Assembly (NCBI GenBank): GCA_009602735.1
Contig: WELA01009928.1
Coordinates: 376,245-398,199, forward strand
Direction of reading: 5' to 3'
Origin: Mesotaenium endlicherianum
Taxonomy: Eukaryota; Streptophyta; Zygnematophyceae; Zygnematales; Mesotaeniaceae
DNA: 21,955 bases
Program-made: the position numbers and the translations under genes
The notes under the pieces: model-generated
Told to the model about the DNA's origin: nothing
Database searches by the model: none
What the model saw: only the letters and a program-made list of their open reading frames with translations
Shown here: in pieces, positions 1 to 8,652 of the stretch
Numbering within the stretch: the first letter of the stretch is position 1
Layout: every line of letters starts with the position of its first letter

Positions 1-30
1 GGGAGGGGGGGGGGAGGGTGGGAAGGAGGG
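1..30. repeat. G-rich run at the left edge
   Basis: The window opens with long G-runs. The following 30-260 is Ala/Ser-codon-like CTGC/CCTCGCC low complexity with no supported exon, and is probably intron of the methyltransferase gene. Confidence 0.7.
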
Positions 31-280
31 CTTCCCACTGAAGCTAATGCATGAGTCTCTGATCATGGATGGTCTGCGGTGCTGGCTGCGGTACTGCTGA
101 TGATGCTGGCCCAATCGCCCTTGCCCCTGCCCTCGCCTTTTCCCTCGCCCTCGCCCTTGCCCTGGCCGCAACACTAGCAACGACAGCGGCACCCCAGCAG
201 CAGCAGCACAACAGCAGCGGCAAGTAGGTCCTGCCGCTTTGTGACCGACCGCTTTCCTTGTGGTGCTGGGGGCATGGGAG

Positions 281-3200
281 CGGGGCGCAGCGCTGATAGG
301 CAAGGCGTGGAGCGCACTGAAGCGCCAGGCAGCCCAGCTCCTCCGCCAGGAAGAGCAGCAGCAGAAGGAGCTGCTTAGCCATGCTCCTGCAGCAGCTGCA
401 GCAGCGTCGCGCACCCCTGCTGCTGCCCAGCAGCCTGCTGCTATTGCTGCTGCTGCCGCTGGGGCCGCTGGGGCTCCTTGGGTTGGCCAGCTGGAGGACC
501 TGGCACACCAAGAAGCAGGGGGAGGAATGGGAGAAGACAGAAGAGGGGGGGCAGGAGGAGGAGGAGGAGGAGGAGAAGTGCACGGCGGTGCAGTTGTGGG
601 TGCTGTAGTGGGGGCTGGAGCAGGAGCAGGAACTACTGGCGATGCAGCGGGGACCGGCCACGCTGCCTGCTGCGCATCGCAGCCTTCAAGTAGCTGTCAC
701 TCGGAGGAGGAAGAGAGGAGGAGAGTGGCTGCGGCTCAACTGCTGACTTCTGAAGCAGCAGCAGCAGACATGGCCGCAGCTGCAGATGGCCCGAGTGTCG
801 ATGCTGCCGCTGCAGCCCCCGTGCCTACCTCCGCCTCTGCCTCTGCCCCCTCCTGCGGGGAAGATGCGGCTGATGTGACGGTGACTGAACACGGCCACCA
901 AGGCAACCAAGGCTCACCTGCTGCTGCTGCTGCTGCTTCTGCTGCTGCCGATGCTGCTTATTCCCTCACAGCTGCCACTGAGCCCGGTGCCGTTCCAGGT
1001 GCTAGTGCTGGTGCTGGTGCCGGCGCTGCACCATGTGGAGGGGGGGAGGGTGCTGGGGTTGGTCACGCTGCCTCCTCTACCCCCACCCCTGCAGAGCTTG
1101 GCAGAAGCACAGATAGCGGGCTGTGCTCGGCTGTTTCAGCGCCCTCCCCAGGAGAGGGGACTATGCCGACAGCTGGGGAGATTGGACACGTGTCGAGCCT
1201 AGAGAGAGCTGATGCTGGTGCAGGTGCTGAGGGACGGGGGGCGACAAGGGAGAATTTGCACGAGCGTCAAGAAGCTGAGCTGTCGATGTCTGGCAGTGCC
1301 AAGGAGAAGGAGGAGGAGGAGCCTCGGGCGGCGCCAGAGCCCGGGCCGAGTGCGTCCGTCAAGCCTTACGAGCTCCCTGCGGGCACTACCGCCTTGGGGA
1401 CAGGTGGCAGCACCGCCACGCGTGCAGGTGATGGCAGCGCCTCCGCATGTGCTCCCCGCAAGCAAGGGGGAGGGGGGCGTGGGGAGGACGAGGGCGTTGG
1501 TGCTGCTGCTGCTGCTGCTGCTGGCAGTGGAGCAAGCGAGGGGGGGGGGCTGAGCAGCCGCGAGCTGCTGCAGAGGGTGCACTTCCGCAAGGAGAACTTT
1601 GTGGAGAGCCCCGGCCGCGACGCCAGCTTCGACGTCATCCAGTGGTAAGGTCAGCGCGTCAGTAGTTAGCCATCCGGCCTGTGTGCAGAGGGGGCCGGGT
1701 TCGGGGGGGCGGCTTTTCTTCGTGTGCAGCTTCTCAGCACGGTTGGACGTTGACATCGGAGCCTCTCCGCTTGTCTTTGGGCCGGGGTCACTCCCTGACC
1801 CTGTCTGTGAACATTGGCGTGTGCCGCGTGGGCGGGCGAGCGGGCGGGCGGGGCGGGGCGGGGCGGCAGCTTGAGCGTGAGCAAGTGGATCCATCTCAAC
1901 TGGGGCGACGTCGGCCTCCGCCGCTTCTTCGCCAAGTGCTTCCGCCTCCTCCGCCCAGTGAGTGCCCCACACGGACAGAGAGAGAGAGAGAGAGCACGAG
2001 AGAAAGAGAGAGACATGCAAGTAGGCAGCACCCAGCCCCAGCCCCAACCCCAGCAGCCCAAGTTCCCGTTCCCGTTCCAGCCCCAGCCCCCGGCCGGAAA
2101 CTCAGCACCCGATTACTTTATACCATCCGTCCCTCGCCTTACTCAGGTATATGCAGGCCTCAAAGAGAGGAGTGGTAGGTGGTTGTGGGAGGGGGCCTGG
2201 TCCGATAGCCCGTTTCGCATGTGTCACCTTGTGCTGCCAGGTGGCATTTGGCTGTGGGCTGTGCGAGCAGCTCAGTGTGTGCTGCCCCAGCGCGGGCTAC
2301 GCACGCAGCCCGCTGCTAGGCCTATAAGGTGCTCGCTCGCTTGCAGCCTCACGGAAGCGGGCTGCTTTCTTCCTTCCCCTCCCGTCCCCTGAGAAAGTCG
2401 TGTCCCTCACTTGCGTGCACCTGCAGCAGCACATATGCATCACGATGCCTGGGCCACCCATGCCAGGAGCAGCAGCAGCAGTAGCAGCAGCAATCGCGCC
2501 TCTCGACCTTGCAAGAGCAGGCAGGCGCTGGCACTCGTGCCCGGGCCTTGCCAGAAGCAGAAGCAGAAGGAGCAGCTGCAGCATCTCTTTGCCTTGCTTG
2601 TAGGCATGGACGTGGGCAAGCTCGAGCATTCGACGCGGGGTGCTGCCCCATCTCGCAACGCCAGTCAAGTTGGGGGCATTAGCGTGCAGGAGAGGGTCCT
2701 CATGGTGCTATGCCTATGGCTGTGGCTATCTATGTCTGGTGTGTCTGGGCTTGGGCGGGTGGGGCCGCGAGCGCGTGGCATGGCAGGGGGGCATGCTGAT
2801 CCTGGAGCCGCAGCCGTGGAAGTCGTACAAGAGCAAGCACTCCGTCTCCGAGGTCAGCCGCAGTCCCTGCCCCTCCTGCCCCTTCTGCCCCTGCCCCTGC
2901 CGCTGCTCCTACTCCTGCCCTTGCATCTGCCCCTGCCCATGTCCCTCCTGCTTCTGCCCCTGCCCCTGCCGCTGCTCCTGCTCCTGCCCCTGCATCTGCC
3001 CCTGCCCATGTCCCTCCTGCTTCTGCCCCTGCCCCTGCCACTGCCCCTGCCACTGCCCCTGCCGGGGCTCCTCCCTCGGCCGCTTTGTTTCTCTCTGCCT
3101 GTCTGCCTCTGGCTCCGGCCTGCTGCAGAGCTAGCTCTGCCCGCCCACAGCCACACCCAACCAAAAGCATAAGTTCTGCGGGCGCGCTCGCATAGCAGGG

Positions 3201-4599
3201 AGTTGAATTTCAATGCTCATAGATGTGATGACAACGACGGCGACTGCGACTGCTGCTGTGACTATGACTGCGATTGCGACGGGAAACAATGGCAGCCTTG
3301 GCCTCCATGAACAATGCAGACTAGCGACGAGACCTACAAATTCTTTCTGCAATTCTGTGGAGCTCTCCGCACGTGCTGACCGCGTGACTGGGGTGCCTGC
3401 TGTGCCACGTCATGCGCCACGTCATGCTGATAGAACCGGCTAGCAGCTGCCGGGTGGCAGGCGATGATAGCCCTCGAGCCCTAAAGCGGTGTTCTGTCCT
3501 TCCAAATGGATGCCTTATCTGGAGCGTCATCCTTTCCTCCCCTCTCTCTCCACCCCCCCACACCCATGTCCTCAACTCCGAAGTTTCGACTTTTGTGGGC
3601 AGTCTTTGAGAACTTTTAATCTGCCTAGTGAAGCAGATTGGTCTGGCTTTGTTTGACAAGCAGCAATCTCGTGTCACGCCCCTTGTCTGAGGGGGGTGAG
3701 AAAGTGAGGCCGGTGGTGTATGGTGGCTGCCGACACAGTGACTGACCATGCTGTGCGCAGTGGCATTTGCTCCCTTGTGCTGTCCGGCTGGGGCAATGGC
3801 AGGCTGCTAAGCGTCACTTCAAAGAGATCAAGATCATGCCTGACATGTTCCCGGAGGTGCTCCTGCATGAGGTACACACACACACACACATCGCGTGCGC
3901 ACACACACACTCACATGCGTGCCTGCATGTGTATATTCTTGAAATCTTATGTAATTTGTCAATGATATGTGTACTTTCTTATATACGTGTGTATAAGTAA
4001 GATTTTGAAATAATACAATGATTGTACATGTGTGTATGTACGTAACAACTTGGAAAAGACCCTATGAAAGTTGTCAGCATCTTCTCTTGCGATGATTTAA
4101 CATAATGTTGTCATGTGTTAATGTAGTTCTCTCTACGCTTTATTCTTTGTTGATCTTATGGAAGCGCAGGTCTTTCACAAGTGCCACTAGTTTGTGTACA
4201 TCTTTCACCAATCTTGGCCTTATTTTTTTCCAGCAACATTTATTGCGTCCCAATTCAAAGTTTGATACTTGGGTGTCGTCTTGTAGTTTTAATTTGGCCC
4301 ATCGGCTTACACCGTGAAGCCTGCAAGTGGACAGGGGGTGGGTCCACTGGGTCCATCCTTCTTGCGCGTCCAAAGGGCACTGCTGATACTTCTGTGTGAC
4401 AGCTGGCACGCATGGTTCAGGATGCGCACTCAGGATGCGCACTAGTGTGTCGATTTCGATCTGCTCGTACCTTAATATTGTCGGCGTCTTTTGTGCGGGC
4501 TGCGAACAGGTTGGGTTCAAGAGCGTGCACGAAGTCAGCGCTGACGTGAAGGACAGCACAGCTGGCTTCAACCGCCCCATCTTCGTGTATCGCAAGTAG
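281..4599 (+). CDS. Bin3/MEPCE-type RNA 5'-phosphate methyltransferase, 5'-partial (exons 281-1644, 1870-1957, 2787-2852, 3803-3871, 4510-4599)
   Basis: SAM-dependent methyltransferase of the Bicoid-interacting 3 / 7SK capping-enzyme family, which methylates the 5' terminal phosphate of small RNAs. Five exons join in frame (phases 2,0,0,0) to give 558 residues ending in TAG. The catalytic core is clear: [19 protein letters not shown] across the first junction, then [18 protein letters not shown], then [18 protein letters not shown] and a terminal [11 protein letters not shown]. These match the family's LS(V/L)TKW(V/I)HLNWGD, LRPGG, LEPQPW and GFxRPx(Y/F) blocks. The first exon here opens with [12 protein letters not shown], which fits the helix after the SAM-binding VDID motif; that motif and the GCNxG loop must lie on exons before base 1. 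The first-exon acceptor is uncertain: the frame is closed by TGA at 242-244, so AG at 279-280 or 289-290 is likely. Family call is firm; RNA substrate is not known. Confidence 0.9.
346..1574 (+). other. Low-complexity insertion inside the methyltransferase domain
   Basis: About 415 codons between [12 protein letters not shown] and [13 protein letters not shown] are Ala-, Gly-, Ser- and Glu-rich, with runs of GCT/GCA (around 917-957 and 1500-1526) and GGA (555-577). The frame stays open for the whole 1.2 kb and joins correctly to the catalytic exons, so it reads as coding rather than as a retained intron. In vertebrate MEPCE the same point of the fold carries a much shorter variable loop, so this is an expanded permissive site. 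No domain is recognisable. Confidence 0.75.
1830..1869 (+). promoter_or_regulatory. G-rich 3' splice site of intron 1 (methyltransferase gene)
   Basis: The acceptor AG at 1868-1869 is preceded by at least seven runs of three or four Gs separated mostly by single Cs, where a polypyrimidine tract would be expected. The junction itself is well supported, because joining TG at 1643-1644 with C at 1870 restores the conserved Cys of the CLSVSKW block. Confidence 0.7.
1974..2093. repeat. GA-rich tract and CCCCAG-type repeats in intron 2
   Basis: An imperfect (GA)n run, 1977-2014, is followed by CCCCAG/CCGTTC-type short repeats to about 2093. Both sit at the 5' end of intron 2 (1958-2786) of the methyltransferase gene. 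No coding content was supported. Confidence 0.7.
2886..3064. repeat. 69-bp minisatellite in intron 3
   Basis: A 69-bp unit made largely of TGCCCC-like hexamers starts at 2886, 2955 and 3024; the first two copies are nearly identical and the third degenerates into TGCCAC repeats. Its length is a multiple of 3, so all copies stay open in the same frame, which gives a spurious Leu/Pro-rich open frame. It sits in intron 3 (2853-3802), just after the LEPQPW exon. Confidence 0.85.
3404..3427. repeat. 12-bp tandem duplication
   Basis: GCCACGTCATGC occurs twice, back to back, in intron 3 of the methyltransferase gene. Each copy contains an ACGT core. No function is indicated. Confidence 0.85.
3872..3916. 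repeat. (CA)n microsatellite at an intron start
   Basis: An interrupted (AC)n run begins immediately at the 5' splice site of intron 4 (donor GTACAC at 3872). The rest of this 638-bp intron is AT-rich, unlike the GC-rich introns upstream. Confidence 0.8.
4418..4443. repeat. 13-bp tandem duplication
   Basis: CAGGATGCGCACT is repeated perfectly in tandem in intron 4, about 65 bases before the last methyltransferase exon. It is probably a simple slippage duplication. Confidence 0.85.
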
Positions 4600-6207
4600 G
4601 CCAGCATGGCAACTGATGTGGCACCCTGTTTGTGATGAGGCATAGACAAAGCGTATGCATCTTTGGGCCATGACACTGCTGGGGTTGTCGAGGATGAATG
4701 CATTCGGTGAGGTTGGAGCAGGAGCAGGGTGGGGCGTTGATTGTGGGTGTGGGGGGGGTGACGACACAATTCGTGTTGCTGTACTCGCCTCGTATGGCAC
4801 TTGTTGAGTAGCACGTACTGTACCTGTTGTGGTACCATGGTATAGGATCACGAGTGCAGTGTGGCGCATGTGGTGCTTCGCCTAGCTTAACTCTCTTAGC
4901 TAGCGTAGAGTGCTTGTGCAGCTGAAAGTAAGCTTTTAAGTGTGCTCAAAGTGTTCAGCACTTAAGCATGACCTGTACAACAGAGTTTAGGGTTATACTC
5001 CCCCGAGCTCTTCACAATGGCTCATATTTGCTTGAATTCTGCAATTTTAACATTTGTGATATGTGCGCTCCATTAGGGTGACCAAAAGGAAATAGGAATT
5101 GATCTGCCAGTTTCTTTAAAAAATGATAGGATAAATGGCGTGTGAAATGTTTTGATGGGTTGGAGGCCCAGCCATCCATCACTTTTTTTAACATACGTTG
5201 TTAAAAAGGCATGTCCTTTTACCATCCTTTCATTCAAATGCACCATAAGCTTAGGTTATAAAAACAATCGAATCTTGACTCAGATGTAAACATTTGAAAT
5301 GAGAATGACTGCACCTAGTCCTGACATACATAACCAAGAGGACTGAAAGAGATCCCCTTCACACTCTGACTGCACTCATATATCAAAGCCTCTACCATAT
5401 GGAGAGGTGTGCCCACATTTTTCCCAATTAACAATGCATGCATTCACTAATGGTTTATTGTAGTATATACGCATATAAGTTTATACTTACTCTTTAGTTG
5501 TCAGGCTGCAATTTCATACATGCATGAGCAACTCTTGCATCGAACATACGATCAATGTTGAAGCCCCTGTATTACAAACACAGGATTCCACGGAATTCCG
5601 CACGCAGTATTGGATCATTAAACGTTGGACCAGACGCAAATGTATATGATAAGTCTACAACAACAAAAAATGGACCTACTCGCTAGTGTGCAAGAATTGA
5701 AATGGATTGACAAAAAAGCAGAAATGCTGACAGTCTAACTCTGTCTCAAACAAAATGTGCGAGTCCAACAGATCAGCCACTGGATATGGTCATCCTCACA
5801 GCGTCCAAGGAAACCCCCTGCTGCTGACGATAATGATGACTCAATTGCTTCCGGACTAAGACTTAGCAGGTTCTAATTTGACAACAATGAGAAATGCGCC
5901 AAGGACAGCAAAAGCCTACAGAAACAGCAGTTCAAGGGCTTCGAAGGAGACTAACGCATTCAGCGGCTCCAGCTACGTCACCTGATGCGCTTGTTATTGC
6001 GACACCTGCCCATTATGATTACTTCTCTAGGTAAAAACGAGCTAGCAGCGCGCGACGGGCAAATTCCGCATGTTCGTCGTTAAGATACTGATTGGGGGCA
6101 ACTTTGACATCCCCGTCAAATATACCTTCACATAACTTAGGCATACTTACTCCGGCATGTCGGCGTTGCCCCAAACCCCCGAAGCAGTCCCTCGAGCATC
6201 GAGCAGA
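4600..6207. other. Convergent intergenic region, no gene seen
   Basis: This 1.6-kb stretch lies between the 3' ends of the methyltransferase (plus) and the protease (minus). Open frames are short and composition turns AT-rich from about 5000. Candidate chlorophyte-type polyadenylation pentamers (TGTAA) occur at 5284-5288 on the plus strand and 5576-5572 on the minus strand, but both are more than 600 bases past the stop codons, so they are weak. A perfect 8-bp hairpin stem is at 5185-5207. Confidence 0.5.
5185..5207. repeat. Short inverted repeat between convergent genes
   Basis: TTTTTAAC (5185-5192) and GTTAAAAA (5200-5207) are perfect inverted repeats around a 7-base loop. The position between two converging genes could suit a transcript-end structure, but eukaryotic 3' ends do not normally need one. 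Confidence 0.4.
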
Positions 6208-7992
6208 TCAAAATCCTCGCTCAATGACGCACAGCCTCTGCCCCGGCACGAGCCGCCTGGAGTCGCAGATGAAGTTGCGGCCGTTGAGGATCTGGAGGGC
6301 GCGAATGCTGTTGTGGCAGTAGCCTGCCGCGATGCCGTGACACGTGTCCCCTCGGCGCACCCTGTGCAGAACCCTGGTGCGGCACGCCACCCTGCCTGGC
6401 AGGTACGACCGGATGCAGATCTGCGCACAGGAGAAGCCCACATCGGGACAAAGCGTCCACATCAGCACCCACAGCACCAGTGCTCCAGAACAAAGCCTGC
6501 GTAGGGAATCTCTAAATTGCTCATCTTTCAACTTTTCTTGAGTCTTGCACAGCATAGCGGCAGCGTGTAGTAGTACTCAGTGTACAGCTGGCTACAAGCT
6601 TGTGATATCAGAGACCTGACACGTCACCATGCCAGGTGTCCCGGCACGCATCAAGTACCAAAAGCAGCAGTAAGGCGCGCTTTTCCCAAGGGAGAGAGAG
6701 GGGGACGGCACGTCGAGGCTTACGGGAGCGCCGGGCTGGAGGTTGTCGCAGAAGAGGCCGGGGTTGAGCGAGAAGAACTTGACGGCGTCGACGTCAAACT
6801 GGGCTCGGATGCTGGCGCAAGTGTCGCTGGCCGTCGTGTAGTACAGCTGGCCGCACTTTGGCTGCACCATCGAGGCACCCCGACGCACGCATATCTGCTC
6901 CGCACAACCCCACGCCCCGGGAGTGTTCAATCATTTCACAACTCAGGCCTCAGCAACGGCTCTTACAGAAACGCTCTAGAGCAACCGTCAGAGAACAAGC
7001 AGAGAGCGAGCATGCATGCATAGCCTACAGGCTGCGCACTCTTGTGAGTAAGAGGAGCATAGCTGCTATGATGCCACTCGACTGACTGCTACTCTACTTC
7101 CGTAGAAAATTTCGGGGCTGGGGGAGGAGTAGGCAGGGCTGCTCACGGGGGTGCCGTTGGCGAAGGCGTTGCGGTTGGAGCACTTGAACTTGATGCGCGA
7201 GTTCAGATCCTCCAGGTCTGCCTGCGTTATGCCGAAAGCGACCTGCAGAGTCTCGCAGCTATCCTCCTGCCAGCACAACAGCAACAGAAGGTATGGTGGG
7301 ATCCAATGTCAAAAGCTCTTCTCCCTCCTCTGTTTGGCAGCAAGGCGGAGAACCTTCATACGTTCAGAGGTCACTCGCGACCTGCTGCCTCAACTTACTT
7401 TCAAGTATCGTACATGTACAAGACATGTGCCTAAGAGATAAGAGCGCAAATCTGCCCTTCGTCTTAACATTCAGGTAGAAGCATAACGAAACACACACAA
7501 GCTCAATCGCAGAGCGTTTTGAGACGCATCATGCGAAAATGACACGTAAGTTGTGCACCGCCGGGAAGGATTGAGGCCAGGAGGAGGGAGGGGGGCTCAC
7601 GGAATTGAGGACGTAAAGCAGCGCGCAGTTGGTGAGCGCCACGGGCCCCACCGCCAGCGTGGTCCCCACTGCGGGGTTGCACACCAGGCCCTGCTCAGCC
7701 GCAGAGACAGCGGCAGACGGGGGAGTGTCAGTCAGAGCGGGTGACGCAGAGCACGGACGCCGGCACCCACAAAGCCTGCATGTGAATCCTGCAAGAGGTG
7801 GCACTGAAGCGGGCTCCCAGAAAAGGCACGCCCGCAAGCATGCACATCAGGAGCAGCAACGGGAGCGGGCACCCACCGGGTTAAGGATGGTGAGCTGCTC
7901 CGGCAGCAGCTGAAAGGCGGCCTGGATGGACGCGCAGGTGTCGTCCCCTTGCACCGTGTACGAGGTGGCCTCCGCGCTCTCCGTCCTCAGGG
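6208..7992 (-). other. Array of four LysM domains, exons 14-18
   Basis: LysM 1 (YTVQGDDTCASI...LTILNP-GLVCNP), LysM 2 (EDSCETLQVAFGI...LEDLNSRI), LysM 3 (YYTTASDTCASI...FFSLNPGLFC) and LysM 4 (HRVRRGDTCHGIA...ALQILNG) each show the family's YxVxxGDTC...I...LN pattern, with added cysteines as in fungal and plant LysM. The repeats 2/3 and 3/4 are joined at the same place, with introns falling between ...GTP or ...GAP and ICV/ICI, all phase 0. LysM binds GlcNAc polymers (chitin, peptidoglycan). The stop TGA follows nine codons after the final LCV. Confidence 0.9.
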
Positions 7993-8605
7993 CTGCAACG
8001 CGCGCGCGCACGCACGCACTCACTCTCTTAGATGACGATGTAACTTGCAGCCACTGGATGGCATCCCCTGGCTTATTTTCTAAAAACAATACCAAGTCAT
8101 GTAGGGCAACGTGTGCCCTGGCTCCACTCAAGGGCATCGCTTGCGCCATAAGCAAAAGCATCGCACCGTCTCCTTAAGCTCTTGCATCCACTTGCTAGCT
8201 GCTCTTGTGACCGAAGATAAACATTGTGATATATTGATTGACGAACTTAATCAGCTGCAGCAGATCGGCCTGGCAGAGGTCCTTAGAATCACGCTTGAAT
8301 GTAAGCGTGGGTGGGTGGGTGGGTGATTCGAGGTCATACGGGTGACACAGGTGGGAGCATTGTCGATGTTGAGGGCGGCCTCGTAGCCGGGAGGACACGC
8401 GCACTTGTAGCTGCAAAAACACGGAGTGCATGCACCATGGGAGTCAATCCCGACACAGGGGAGGACTTCACGGCCACGAAATATAAGTCAACGGGGGAGT
8501 ATCCTCACCCGGAGGGCCCAGGGGGCACGCTACAGGGTCCGCAATATTTGGATTCCTGAATAACAGCAATACTTAAGAATGCGCCCTAAGACGTGACATA
8601 AGCTC

Positions 8606-8652
<47 letters not shown>

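Noticed and set aside
44..661. Minus-strand 205-codon open frame, Ser/Cys-rich
   Set aside because: Antisense shadow of the triplet-repeat-rich methyltransferase exon; low complexity and no domain.
1199..2047. Minus-strand 282-codon open frame
   Set aside because: Lies opposite the methyltransferase exons and intron 1; its Ser/Leu-rich content follows from complementing Ala/Glu repeats.
2411..3172. Plus-strand 253-codon frame with Leu/Pro repeats
   Set aside because: Runs through the 69-bp minisatellite in intron 3 and out of frame with the [11 protein letters not shown] exon, which is the conserved one.
4140..4838. Minus-strand 232-codon open frame as a gene
   Set aside because: Crosses the last methyltransferase exon in antisense and has no recognised domain; only the AT-rich part is kept as a finding.
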